From positions 1 to 61,498 of the forward strand of contig NZ_JAGEOK010000048.1 in assembly GCF_017573545.1 (NCBI RefSeq): a stretch of DNA of 61,498 nt, given 5' to 3'. Source of the DNA: Actinomadura nitritigenes (GTDB taxonomy: Bacteria; Actinomycetota; Actinomycetes; Streptosporangiales; Streptosporangiaceae). Below are positions 31,691 to 40,158 of this stretch, one piece after another; position 1 is the stretch's first letter, and every line of letters begins with the position of its first letter. Below the pieces are notes generated by a model that ran no database searches, was not told the DNA's origin, and worked only from the letters and a program-made list of their open reading frames with translations. The position numbers and the translations under genes were made by a program.

Positions 31691-32364
31691 CCGCCGTGCC
31701 GGGCACCGGCCCCGAGCTCGGCCCCGAACTCGGCCCGGACGACGTCCGCGACCGGCCGGAGCGCTGGAAGGTCGTCGAGGAGTCCACCGCGTTCACGGGG
31801 CACGTGTTCAACGTCCGCCGCGACCGCGTCGAGATGCCGAGCGGCCCCGGCGGCGGCACCGAGATCGTCGGCCGCGACGTCATCGAGCACCTCGGCTCCG
31901 TCGGCGTCCTCGCCCTCGACGACCGCGACCGGGTGCTGATGCTGCGCCAGTACCGGCACCCCGTCGGGCGGCTGCTCTGGGAGACGCCCGCCGGGCTCCG
32001 CGACGTCGCGGGGGAGCCGCTGCACAGGCTCGCCGAGCGGGAGCTGCTGGAGGAGGCCGGGTACCGGGCCGCGCGCTGGGACACCCTCGCCGACGTGTTC
32101 CCCTCGTCGGGGATGTCGAACGAGCGGAGCCGGATCTTCCTCGCCCGCGACCTCGTGCGGGTGCCCGCCGAGGAGATCGACTTCGAGCGGGTGCACGAGG
32201 AGGCCGACATGCCGGTCGTGTGGGTGCCGCTGGACGAGGCCGTCCGCAAGGTCCTCGCGGGCGACGTGCACAACATGATCGCGTGCGTCGGGATCCTCGC
32301 GGCGCACGCCTCGCGCGCCTCCGGCCACCGCGACCTGCGCCCCGTCGACGCCCCGGAGGGCTGA
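31687..32364 (+). CDS. NUDIX hydrolase, ADP-ribose pyrophosphatase type
   Basis: 225-residue hydrolase of nucleoside diphosphate derivatives, most like ADP-ribose pyrophosphatases (YEYL..RQYRHPV..LWETPAG pattern: MLRQYRHPVGRLLWETPAG). The NUDIX box GEPLHRLAERELLEEAGY is complete. GTG 31687 overlaps the pyrG stop by 4 nt, so it is co-translated with pyrG; this pairing is common in actinobacteria. A large terminator hairpin follows. Confidence 0.93.
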   Translation: MTAVPGTGPELGPELGPDDVRDRPERWKVVEESTAFTGHVFNVRRDRVEMPSGPGGGTEIVGRDVIEHLGSVGVLALDDRDRVLMLRQYRHPVGRLLWETPAGLRDVAGEPLHRLAERELLEEAGYRAARWDTLADVFPSSGMSNERSRIFLARDLVRVPAEEIDFERVHEEADMPVVWVPLDEAVRKVLAGDVHNMIACVGILAAHASRASGHRDLRPVDAPEG

Positions 32365-32386
32365 CGCCGGCCCGGACGCCCACGAC

Positions 32387-32430
32387 GCGGAACGCCCCGC
32401 CTCCCGGTACGGGACGGCGGGGCGTTCCGC
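32387..32430 (+). terminator. Long hairpin terminator after the NUDIX gene
   Basis: Perfect 15-bp outer stem (32387-32401 with 32416-32430) plus an inner TCCCG/CGGGA stem. It lies 22 nt after the stop codon, without a T-run. Confidence 0.75.
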
Positions 32431-32525
32431 ATCCCGGCCGGGCGGCGCGGCCGGGCGGGGCGGCGCCGGTGAGAAACGCGACACGGCCGCACCGCGGACC
32501 CCTGCGCCGCGCCGCGGGAGGGGGC

Positions 32526-33605
32526 ATGATGGGCACGTCGCGACCCGCCTCGAGCCGACCCCGACCGAGCCGACCGACCGTCAGAAGAGGTGCCGCACTG
32601 TCCCCGAGCACGACCCGCCGGCCCGCCGAGCGGCCCCCCGCCCAGGACGCCGACCCCGAACCGGGCACCGGCTCCGCGCTCGAGTCGGCGGTGCGCACCT
32701 ACCTGGGGCACCTGGCCGTCGAGCGCGGCCTCGCCGCCAACACCCTGTCCTCCTACCGCCGCGACCTGCGCCGCTACGCCCGGGTGCAGGAGGGCCGGGG
32801 CCGCGGCTCCGTCGCCGACATCACCGAGGACGACGTCCGGGCGTTCCTGGTGGGCCTGCGAGAGGGCGACGAGGAGCATCCGCCGCTGTCGGCCGGGTCG
32901 GCGGCGCGCGCGCTCGTCGCCGTCAGGGGGCTGCACCGGTTCGCGCTGCGCGAGGGCCTCGCGTCCGACGACCCGGCGCACGACGTCAAACCGCCGGCAC
33001 CGCCGCGGCGGCTCCCCAAGGCCATCACGCTCGAGGAGGTCGAGCGGCTGCTCGCGGCCGCCGCCGGACCGTCCGACGGCGACGCCGGCACCGCCCGCGG
33101 CCTGCGCGACCGCGCGCTGCTGGAACTGCTGTACGGGTCCGGCGCCCGGATCTCCGAGGCGGTCGGCCTGGACGTCGACGACCTCGACCTCGCCGACGGG
33201 TTCGCCCGCGTCGCCGGCAAGGGGGGCAAGGCCCGGATCGTCCCGATCGGCGACTACGCGGTGCGGGCCGTCGACGCCTACCTCGTCCGCGCGCGCCCCG
33301 AGCTCGCCGGCGCCGGGCGCGGCGGCCCCGCGCTGTTCCTCAACGCGCGCGGCGGGCGGCTGTCGCGGCAGGGCGCCTGGATGGTGCTGCGCGCCGCCGC
33401 CGACCGGGCGCGGCTGTCGCAGGTGTCGCCGCACACGCTGCGGCACTCGTTCGCCACCCACCTGCTCGACGGCGGCGCCGACGTGCGCGTCGTCCAGGAG
33501 TTGCTCGGACACGCCTCCGTGACGACCACGCAGGTCTACACTCTGGTGACGGTCCAGCTGCTGCGCGAGGTGTACGCCACCTCGCATCCGCGCGCCCGGA
33601 GCTGA
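32526..33605 (+). CDS. xerD: Site-specific tyrosine recombinase XerD
   Basis: 359-residue recombinase that resolves chromosome dimers at dif with XerC. An N-terminal SAM-like core-binding domain (about 50-150) precedes the catalytic domain with Arg208 (GSGARISEAVGL), His303 and Arg306 (HTLRHSFATHLLDGG), His329 (LLGHASVTTTQVYT) and nucleophile Tyr338. The first 45 residues are a low-complexity extension; the true start may be ATG 32526, ATG 32529 or further in. It lies just upstream of parA and scpAB, the order usual in actinobacteria, which supports XerD rather than a phage integrase. Confidence 0.93.
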   Translation: MMGTSRPASSRPRPSRPTVRRGAALSPSTTRRPAERPPAQDADPEPGTGSALESAVRTYLGHLAVERGLAANTLSSYRRDLRRYARVQEGRGRGSVADITEDDVRAFLVGLREGDEEHPPLSAGSAARALVAVRGLHRFALREGLASDDPAHDVKPPAPPRRLPKAITLEEVERLLAAAAGPSDGDAGTARGLRDRALLELLYGSGARISEAVGLDVDDLDLADGFARVAGKGGKARIVPIGDYAVRAVDAYLVRARPELAGAGRGGPALFLNARGGRLSRQGAWMVLRAAADRARLSQVSPHTLRHSFATHLLDGGADVRVVQELLGHASVTTTQVYTLVTVQLLREVYATSHPRARS

Positions 33606-33748
33606 GGCGCCCGCCGCGCACGCTGGGACGCACGGCCGCGGCGCCGCGACAAATACCGACACTCGGCGCGCGTCGGCTTGAGACGCAGGGGACGGGGCCC
33701 TAGAGTCCCCGTTCTGGACGGCATTCCCGGCCGCCGGGGAGGGATCTG

Positions 33749-34660
33749 GTGACCAGCACGAACGGCGGGCATGGAGTCCTCTCCTCCGCCACCATAGAGA
33801 CCGATCCGAGTCGGGCCCTCGGCCCGACTCAGCGACCCGTGCCCGTCTTTCCGGAGCCGGAGCCGCTGGCGGAGCACGGACCCGCCCGCATCGTCGCCAT
33901 CTGCAACCAGAAGGGCGGCGTCGGCAAGACCACCACGACGATCAACCTGGGCGCCGCGCTCGCCGAGTACGGCCGCCGGGTGCTGCTCGTCGACTTCGAC
34001 CCGCAGGGCGCCCTGTCGGTCGGCCTCGGCAAGGGCGACCCGCGCCAGCTCGACATGACGATCCACAACCTGCTGCTCGAACGCGACACCGAGTGGGAGG
34101 ACATCGTCCTGGAGACCGGCGTCGACGGCATGGACCTGCTGCCGAGCAACATCGACCTGTCCGGCGCCGAGGTCCAGCTCGTCCACGAGGTCGGCCGCGA
34201 GTACATCCTGCAGGGCGCGCTGAAGTCGGCGGTCCCGCACTACGACTACATCCTGATCGACTGCCAGCCGTCGCTCGGCCTGCTGACCGTGAACGCGCTG
34301 GCCGCCAGCGAGGGCGTGCTGATCCCGCTGGAGTGCGAGTACTTCGCGATGCGCGGCGTCGCGCTGCTGATGGAGACCATCGACAAGGTGCAGGGCCGGA
34401 TCAACCCGGGCCTGGTGATCGACGGCGTGCTCGGCACCATGTACGACTCCCGGACCCTGCACACCCGCGAGGTCCTCGGCCGCATCGTCGAGGCCTTCGG
34501 TGACAAGGTCTTCCACACGGTCATCAACCGCACGGTACGGTTTCCTGACGCGACCGTCGCCGGGGAGCCGATCACGTACTTCGACCCGAACTCGATGGGC
34601 GCGAACGCATACCGGGGTCTGGCGCGGGAGGTGCTCGGAAGGTGGGCTCACGTCGGGTAA
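33749..34660 (+). CDS. ParA-family ATPase
   Basis: 303-residue Walker-type partition ATPase. The deviant Walker A is KGGVGKTTT (Lys55 and Lys60), followed by LLVDFDPQGALSVGLG, IDCQPSLGLLTVNAL and the C-terminal VRFPDATVAGEPI region. GTG 33749 follows GGGGAGGG. This is the orphan ParA found beside scpAB in actinobacteria, distinct from the parAB pair near oriC. The following gene overlaps by 19 nt and encodes a small protein with a possible DNA-binding fold, a plausible partner. Confidence 0.93.
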   Translation: MTSTNGGHGVLSSATIETDPSRALGPTQRPVPVFPEPEPLAEHGPARIVAICNQKGGVGKTTTTINLGAALAEYGRRVLLVDFDPQGALSVGLGKGDPRQLDMTIHNLLLERDTEWEDIVLETGVDGMDLLPSNIDLSGAEVQLVHEVGREYILQGALKSAVPHYDYILIDCQPSLGLLTVNALAASEGVLIPLECEYFAMRGVALLMETIDKVQGRINPGLVIDGVLGTMYDSRTLHTREVLGRIVEAFGDKVFHTVINRTVRFPDATVAGEPITYFDPNSMGANAYRGLAREVLGRWAHVG

Positions 34661-35115
34661 GGCTGCCCGGTGTCGATGAGATCTTCCGGCCCACCGCGCC
34701 CCCGCCCGGCCCCGCTCCCGGCACGTCCGGCAACCCGCCCGCACCCGGGCGCGGCCGGACGGAGCGCGCCGTCCCGGAGTACACCGCTCCCGAGTACACC
34801 GCCCCGGAGTACGCGGCTCCGGAACGCGCCGGTGCGGAGCGCGCGGTGCCGGGCGCCGGCCCGTCCCGGATCGCGGTGCCGGACGCGGGGCGCCGCCCCA
34901 CCGGGCGCCAGCGCCACGACTCCAAGATCACCGTGTACATCTCCTCCGACGAACTGCTCGCGCTGGAGCAGCTGCGGCTGCGGCTGCGCGCCGACCACGC
35001 CCTGCCCGTCGACCGGGGCCGGCTGGTCCGCGAGGCGGTCGCGGCGATGATCGGCGACTTCGACGCGCACGGCGAGCACAGCACGCTCGTCCGGCGCCTG
35101 CGCGACATGTCCTGA
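34642..35115 (+). CDS. Small protein with C-terminal ribbon-helix-helix-like domain (possible ParA partner)
   Basis: 157-residue protein. The N-terminal 85 residues are Pro/Ala-rich with short repeats (EYTAP, EYTAP, EYAAP). The C-terminal part (about 93-150) has a basic entry RQRHDSKITVYISSDELLAL then two helices (EQLRLRLRAD, RGRLVREAVAAMIGDF), the order strand-helix-helix of the ribbon-helix-helix fold. The GTG at 34642 overlaps parA by 19 nt. By position and architecture it could be the centromere-binding partner of the orphan ParA, as in type Ib partition systems, but this is inferred and not a recognised family match. Confidence 0.7.
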   Translation: MGSRRVRLPGVDEIFRPTAPPPGPAPGTSGNPPAPGRGRTERAVPEYTAPEYTAPEYAAPERAGAERAVPGAGPSRIAVPDAGRRPTGRQRHDSKITVYISSDELLALEQLRLRLRADHALPVDRGRLVREAVAAMIGDFDAHGEHSTLVRRLRDMS

Positions 35116-35143
35116 CCGCCATCCCCGCACGGTAGGGATCAGC

Positions 35144-35944
35144 ATGGCCCAGCCCCCCGACGAGCCGCCGGAGCCGCTCGAGCCGTTCCGGCCCCCGCCG
35201 CCCATCTACGCCCCGCCGCCCTCGGGCGAGGGCCCGCCGCCCCCGCCGTACGCGCCCTCGCCACCGGTCGGCATGCCCCCGCCCGGACCGCCCCTCCCTG
35301 GCACGCCTCCCGACGCGCCTCCGCCCGGAGCGGCGCCGGCCGCCTACCCGCTGCCGGGCGCCGACGTGCGGTACCCGCCGCCCGCGCGGCCCCCGCGCCG
35401 GACGCCGCTGATCATCGGCGGCGCCGTCGCGCTCGTCCTCCTTCTCGTGGCCGCCGGCGCGGCCGTCTACCTGGCGGCCGGCGGCGGCGACGGCGACGGC
35501 TACGACGGCGGGCCGACCGACCTCCGGCAGCCGCTGACGCTCCAGCAGGTCGCGGCGGTCTCCCAGGCGCCCTGCGCGGCCGGGACGCTGCCGGAGGCGT
35601 CCGGGACGTCCTGCTACCGGCTCGCCGGCGGCGGCATGACCGTCCGCCGCGTCGAGCGCATGAAGGCCGAGCCGCCGTCCGGCGTGACCACGTCGTGGAC
35701 GATCCAGATCGGCCTCACCAGGGCGGACGCGCAGGCGTTCGCCGGCCTCACCGCGGCGGCGGCGCGGCAGCAGCCCGGGACGCCCGGGCAGCAGATCGCG
35801 ATGGTCGTCGGCGGGCGGGTGCTGTCGGCGCCGGCGGTCAACGGCGGCCCCATCACCGGCGGCTCCCTGCAGATCACCGGCTCCTTCACCCGCGGCCAGG
35901 CCGAGGACCTCGTCGCCCGGATCGCCGGACGCCGCCCCTCCTGA
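35144..35944 (+). CDS. Proline-rich membrane protein with SecD P1-head-like domain
   Basis: 266 residues. Residues 1-85 are Pro-rich and cytoplasmic by charge, a single membrane segment spans about 89-111 (LIIGGAVALVLLLVAAGAAV), and the outside part (about 125-262) resembles the P1 head of SecD: IQIGLTRADAQAFAGLTAA, VGGRVLSAPAVNGGPITGG and LQITGSFTRGQAEDLVARI. Stand-alone proteins of this kind occur in actinobacteria with unknown role. It lies between the ParA pair and scpA on the same strand. Confidence 0.75.
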   Translation: MAQPPDEPPEPLEPFRPPPPIYAPPPSGEGPPPPPYAPSPPVGMPPPGPPLPGTPPDAPPPGAAPAAYPLPGADVRYPPPARPPRRTPLIIGGAVALVLLLVAAGAAVYLAAGGGDGDGYDGGPTDLRQPLTLQQVAAVSQAPCAAGTLPEASGTSCYRLAGGGMTVRRVERMKAEPPSGVTTSWTIQIGLTRADAQAFAGLTAAAARQQPGTPGQQIAMVVGGRVLSAPAVNGGPITGGSLQITGSFTRGQAEDLVARIAGRRPS

Positions 35945-36053
35945 CGGCGGCCCGCCCGCGCCCGGCCGCCGGGCGCCCGCACCCCGCCGGGCATGGGACG
36001 ATGTGGCCGGTGAGCATGTTGCCGGGGAGCACGGGGCGGGCGGCGTCCTCCGC

Positions 36054-36059
36054 TACCGT
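36054..36059 (+). promoter_or_regulatory. -10 for leaderless scpA
   Basis: TACCGT is exactly seven nt before GTG 36067. There is no ribosome binding site for any of the nearby alternative starts. Confidence 0.45.
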
Positions 36060-36066
36060 GAGCGAC

Positions 36067-36951
36067 GTGGACGAGACGGCGCCGGAGCGGAGCGAGGGCG
36101 AGGGGCAGGAGCAGGCCGAGGGGCAGGGCTTCCGCGTCCACCTCGACAACTTCGACGGCCCGTTCGACCTGCTCCTCGGGCTGATCTCCAAGCACAAGCT
36201 CGACATCACCGAGGTGTCCCTGCACAAGGTCACCGACGACTTCATCGCCCACATCCGCTCCTACGGCAAGGACTGGGACCTCGACCAGGCCAGCCACTTC
36301 CTGCTGGTCGCCGCGACCCTGCTGGATCTGAAGGCGGCGCGGCTGCTGCCGTCCGGCGAGGTCGACGACGAGGAGGACCTGGCCCTGCTGGAGGCCCGCG
36401 ACCTGCTGTTCGCCCGGCTGCTGCAGTACCGCGCGTACAAGGAGGTCGCGCAGGTGCTCGCCGCCCGGATGGCCGACGCGGCCAGGCGGTTCCCGCGTGT
36501 GGTGCCGATGGAGCCGAAGTTCGCCAACATGCTGCCGGAGGTGCTGCTCGGCCTCGGCCCGGAGGAGTTCGCCCGGCTCGCCGCCAAGGCCCTCGCCCCG
36601 AAGGCGCCGCCCTCGGTGTCGGTCGAGCACATGTACCAGCCGAAGGCGAGCGTCAAGGAGCAGGCCGCGATCGTCGTGGAGAAGCTGCGGCGGCTCCGCA
36701 AGACCACGTTCCGCGTCCTGGCGTCCGACGCCGACGGCACCTACGAGGTCGTCGCGCGGTTCCTGGCGCTGCTGGAGCTGTACCGGGAGCGGGCCGTCAC
36801 GTTCGAGCAGCTCGAGCCGCTCGGTGAGCTGCACGTCACGTGGACCGGCACCGACGACGGCGACGTGGCGGTCGGCGACGACTACGAGGGCTCCCGCGAG
36901 GCCCGGGACGCGGCCGAGAAGGACGGGAAGGACGAGGAAGACGATGACTGA
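36067..36951 (+). CDS. scpA: Segregation and condensation protein ScpA
   Basis: 294-residue kleisin subunit that bridges the SMC dimer in the condensin complex for chromosome compaction and segregation. The family hallmark FRVHLDNFDGPFDLLLGLISKHKLDI is at the start, SHFLLVAATLLDLKAARLLP follows, and the winged-helix C-terminus (KTTFRVLASDADGTYEVVARFLALLEL) is complete, ending in an acidic tail. GTG 36067 has a -10 seven nt upstream; in-frame GTG 36058 and ATG 36016 are alternatives. It overlaps scpB by 8 nt. Confidence 0.95.
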   Translation: MDETAPERSEGEGQEQAEGQGFRVHLDNFDGPFDLLLGLISKHKLDITEVSLHKVTDDFIAHIRSYGKDWDLDQASHFLLVAATLLDLKAARLLPSGEVDDEEDLALLEARDLLFARLLQYRAYKEVAQVLAARMADAARRFPRVVPMEPKFANMLPEVLLGLGPEEFARLAAKALAPKAPPSVSVEHMYQPKASVKEQAAIVVEKLRRLRKTTFRVLASDADGTYEVVARFLALLELYRERAVTFEQLEPLGELHVTWTGTDDGDVAVGDDYEGSREARDAAEKDGKDEEDDD

Positions 36952-37624
36952 GGGACCCGGCCCGGACACGCCGGAGGAACGCCCCCCGCAGGACGCGCCC
37001 GACCAGCCCCAGGCCGAGGCGCCGCAGGCCGAGGCGCCGGATGAGGCGGGGGAGCGGGCGTCCGGGGCCGGCGGCGAGGGGCAGCCGGGCCTGCGCGCCT
37101 CGATCGAGGCGATCCTGCTGGTGGTGGACGAGCCGGTCGCCGAGATCACCCTGGCCCAGCTGCTGGAGCGGCCGCGCGGCGAGGTCGCCGCGACGCTGCG
37201 GGAGCTGGCCGCGGAATACACCGAGCAGGGCCGGGGGTTCGACCTCAGGGAGGTCGCCGGCGGCTGGCGGTTCTACACCCGGGACGTGTGCGCCCCGGTG
37301 GTGGAGCGGTTCGTCACCGACGGCCAGCAGGCCCGGCTGACGCAGGCCGCGCTGGAGACCCTCGCGGTCGTCGCCTACCGGCAGCCGGTGAGCCGGGCGC
37401 GGGTGTCGGCGGTCCGCGGCGTCAACAGCGACGGCGTGATGCGGACGCTCACGCTGCGCGGCCTGATCGAGAACGCCGGCCAGGAGCCGGAGACCGGCGC
37501 GCACCTGTACCGGACCACCGGGTACTTCCTGGAGCGGCTGGGGCTGCGCGACCTCGGCGAGCTGCCGGAGCTGGCCCCCTTCCTCCCCGACGACCTGCCA
37601 GAAGACATAGTTGAGGAAACGTGA
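36944..37624 (+). CDS. scpB: Segregation and condensation protein ScpB
   Basis: 226-residue partner of ScpA in the SMC complex. After an acidic/proline-rich 45-residue lead it has two winged-helix domains (LRASIEAILLVVDEPVAEITLAQLL; ALETLAVVAYRQPVSRARVSAVRGV). ATG 36944 lies inside the end of scpA, and the stop overlaps the rluB start (GTGA), so scpA, scpB and rluB are translationally linked. Confidence 0.95.
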   Translation: MTEGPGPDTPEERPPQDAPDQPQAEAPQAEAPDEAGERASGAGGEGQPGLRASIEAILLVVDEPVAEITLAQLLERPRGEVAATLRELAAEYTEQGRGFDLREVAGGWRFYTRDVCAPVVERFVTDGQQARLTQAALETLAVVAYRQPVSRARVSAVRGVNSDGVMRTLTLRGLIENAGQEPETGAHLYRTTGYFLERLGLRDLGELPELAPFLPDDLPEDIVEET

Positions 37625-38352
37625 CTGACAACGAGGGCGTGCGGCTGCAGAAGGTGCTGGCCGAGGCCGGGATCGGCAGCCGCCGGCACTGCGAGGAGCT
37701 GATCGGCGAGGGCCGCGTGACCGTCGACGGCAAGCGGGTGTTCCGGTTCGGCGAGCGGGTCGACCCGCAGCGGGCCGTGATCCACGTGGACGGCAAGCGG
37801 GTCGAGACGCGCGCCGAGATGCGGTACTACATGATCAACAAGCCGCGCGGCGTGGTCAGCACGATGTCGGACGAGCGGGGCCGCAAGTCCCTGGAGGACT
37901 ACGTGGACGTGCCGGAGCGGCTGTTCCACGTCGGCCGGCTCGACACCGACACCGAGGGCCTGATCCTGCTCACCAACGACGGCGAGCTCGCCCACCGGCT
38001 CACCCACCCGAGCTACGGGGTGTTCAAGACCTACCTCGCCGAGATCCACGGGCCGATCCCGCGCGATCTCGGCAAGCGGCTGCGCGCCGGGGTGACGCTG
38101 GACGACGGCCCCGCCAAGGCCGACAAGTTCCGGGTGTTCGACCAGGTCGGCAGGCGCGTGCTGGTGGAGATCACCCTGCACGAGGGGCGCAAGCACATCG
38201 TGCGGCGGCTGCTGAAGGAGGTCGGGTTCCCGGTGCAGCAGCTGGCCCGCATAGAGTTCGGGCCGATCAAACTCGGCCAGCTGAAGCCGGGCGGGATGCG
38301 GGCGCTGACCGTCCAGGAGATCGGCGAGCTGTACCAGGTGGTCGGGCTGTAG
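37621..38352 (+). CDS. rluB: 23S rRNA pseudouridine synthase RluB-type
   Basis: 243-residue enzyme making pseudouridine in 23S rRNA (E. coli RluB modifies position 2605). It has an N-terminal S4 RNA-binding domain (VRLQKVLAEAGIGSRRHCEELI) and the catalytic motif FHVGRLDTDTEGLILLTNDG with the essential Asp. The position after scpAB is conserved across many bacteria. Confidence 0.95.
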   Translation: MTDNEGVRLQKVLAEAGIGSRRHCEELIGEGRVTVDGKRVFRFGERVDPQRAVIHVDGKRVETRAEMRYYMINKPRGVVSTMSDERGRKSLEDYVDVPERLFHVGRLDTDTEGLILLTNDGELAHRLTHPSYGVFKTYLAEIHGPIPRDLGKRLRAGVTLDDGPAKADKFRVFDQVGRRVLVEITLHEGRKHIVRRLLKEVGFPVQQLARIEFGPIKLGQLKPGGMRALTVQEIGELYQVVGL

Positions 38353-38388
38353 GCCCGGCCGGCGATCGACGGGACGGAGAGGGACGAC

Positions 38389-38751
38389 GTGGCGGTACGC
38401 GCGGTCCGCGGGGCGACGCAGGTGGACGCCGACGACCGGGAGGAGATCCTGGCGGCGACGACCGAGCTGGTGAGCGAGGTCATGAGCCGCAACGGGCTGA
38501 CCACCGACGATGTGATCAGCGTGCTGTTCACGGCGACGCCGGACCTCACGGCGGAGTTCCCGGCGCTCGCGGCGCGCAAGCTCGGCTTCCAGGAGGTGCC
38601 GCTGATGTGCGCGAGCGAGATCGCGGTGCCGCACGCGCTGCCGCGGGTGATCCGGCTGATGGCGCACGTCGCGACGGACCGCCCGCGCGCGGAGGTCCAG
38701 CACGTGTACCTGCGCGGCGCCAAGGCGCTCCGGCTGGACATCGCGCAATAG
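38389..38751 (+). CDS. aroH: Chorismate mutase, AroH class
   Basis: 120-residue trimeric mutase (chorismate to prephenate) of the Bacillus AroH fold. VRAVRGATQVDADDREEIL, ISVLFTATPDLTAEFPALAAR and PRAEVQHVYLRGAKALRLD are all characteristic, with the catalytic Arg in VRGAT and Arg/Glu residues in the middle. GTG 38389 follows GGAGAGGGA. It feeds the adjacent tyrA product in tyrosine synthesis. Confidence 0.95.
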   Translation: MAVRAVRGATQVDADDREEILAATTELVSEVMSRNGLTTDDVISVLFTATPDLTAEFPALAARKLGFQEVPLMCASEIAVPHALPRVIRLMAHVATDRPRAEVQHVYLRGAKALRLDIAQ

Positions 38752-38824
38752 CGGTGCGAGCAGGGCGCGGTGGCGACCGGACAGGGCAGGGTCGGACGCA
38801 GTGATCAGGCGGGATGGGGCGCAG

Positions 38825-38830
38825 TAGGGT
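38825..38830 (+). promoter_or_regulatory. -10 for leaderless tyrA
   Basis: TAGGGT is seven nt before GTG 38838. Confidence 0.45.
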
Positions 38831-38837
38831 GACGGGC

Positions 38838-39929
38838 GTGGACGAGGACGTGGTGGGCCGCATCGTCGTGGTCGGGACGGGCCTGATCGGCACGTCGATC
38901 GCGCTGGCGATGCGCGAGCGCGGCGCCGAGGTGCTGCTGACCGACCGGGACGCCGCCGCCCTCGCGCTGGCGGTGGAGCTGGGCGCGGGGACGGCGCTGC
39001 CGGACGGGGCGTCCGCGGAGCCGGCGGACCTGGCGGTGCTGGCGGTGCCGCCCGCGGCGGTCGCGGTGACGCTGCTGGACGCGCAGAAGCGCGGTCTGGC
39101 CACGGCGTACACGGACGTGGCGAGCGTGAAGGCGCTGCCGCTGGCGCAGGCGGCGGAGCTGGGCTGTGACCTGTCGACGTTCGTGGCGGGGCATCCCCTC
39201 GCCGGCAGCGAGCGGTCGGGTCCGGGCGCGGCCCGCCCGGACCTGTTCCTCGGCCGGCCGTGGGCGCTGTGCGCGACGCCGGAGGCGGCTCCGGAGGCGG
39301 TGGCGGCGGTGACGGCGCTGGCGAAGGCGTGCGGCGCGATGCCGGTGGAGGTGGACGCCGCCGAGCACGACCGGGCGGTGGCGCTGGTGTCGCACGGCCC
39401 GCACGTGGTGTCGGCGGCGGTCGCGGCGCGGCTGACGGCCGCCGACGACGTGGCGCTGGGCCTGTCGGGGCAGGGCGTCCGGGACGTGACGCGGATCGCG
39501 GCGAGCGACCCGCGGCTGTGGATCGGGATCCTGTCGGCGAACGCCGAGCCGGTCGCGGACGTGCTGGAGGCGGTCGCGACGGACCTGGCGGTGGCGGCGT
39601 CGCTGCTGCGGGACGGCAGCGAGGGCGCGGCGGCGCACGTGGCGGACCTGCTGCTGCGCGGGAACGCGGGCCGGTCCCGGATCCCGGGCAAGCACGGCGG
39701 CGACCAGTCGGCGTACGCGACGGTGCAGGTGGTCATCCCGGACCGGCCGGGCGAGCTGGCGATGATCTTCCAGGCGGCGGGGGTCGCCGGGGTGAACATC
39801 GAGGACGTGACGATCGAGCATTCGCCGGGCCGCCCGCTGGGCGTCCTGGAGCTGTCGGTGGTGCCGGAGGCGGCGGACAGGCTCGCCGCCGAGCTGCGCT
39901 CCCGCGGCTGGTCGGTGCCCGGCCGCTAG
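38838..39929 (+). CDS. tyrA: Prephenate dehydrogenase with ACT domain
   Basis: 363-residue NAD-dependent enzyme converting prephenate to 4-hydroxyphenylpyruvate. The Rossmann motif is VVGTGLIGTSIALAM, and the catalytic region includes VAGHPLAGSERSGPGAAR and AEHDRAVALVSHGPHVVS with the active-site His. A C-terminal ACT domain (about 295-363: VVIPDRPGELAMIFQAAGVAGVNIEDV) suggests allosteric control by tyrosine. GTG 38838 was preferred to the in-frame start at 38814 because a -10 lies exactly seven nt upstream. It follows aroH by 86 nt. Confidence 0.95.
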   Translation: MDEDVVGRIVVVGTGLIGTSIALAMRERGAEVLLTDRDAAALALAVELGAGTALPDGASAEPADLAVLAVPPAAVAVTLLDAQKRGLATAYTDVASVKALPLAQAAELGCDLSTFVAGHPLAGSERSGPGAARPDLFLGRPWALCATPEAAPEAVAAVTALAKACGAMPVEVDAAEHDRAVALVSHGPHVVSAAVAARLTAADDVALGLSGQGVRDVTRIAASDPRLWIGILSANAEPVADVLEAVATDLAVAASLLRDGSEGAAAHVADLLLRGNAGRSRIPGKHGGDQSAYATVQVVIPDRPGELAMIFQAAGVAGVNIEDVTIEHSPGRPLGVLELSVVPEAADRLAAELRSRGWSVPGR

Positions 39930-40158
39930 CCGCACCGCCCGGAACCTCACCGCGCGCCCCCGCCCCGCGCAGGGTCGGGTCGCGTGGCGGCCTGGTTCTC
40001 GCGGGTCGTGGATCTTGCTGCGGGCCGCGGTGGTGTGCGCGGGCCGGTAGCCTGATGCGCTGGGCCCCCGCGAGGGAAACGCTCGCGTTCCGCCGCCCGC
40101 CCCGCCCGCCGCCCGCCCGCGCCGGCGGGCGCTTCGACGCCGACGAAAGGGAGCGATC

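Noticed and set aside
32526..33605. Phage or plasmid integrase
   Set aside because: No adjacent att site, excisionase or phage genes; the conserved xerD-parA-scpAB order indicates the chromosomal XerD.
33749..34660. Reading the ParA gene as the main oriC-linked parA
   Set aside because: It lies with scpAB and xerD, and no parB, gidB or rnpA is near, so it is the orphan ParA type.
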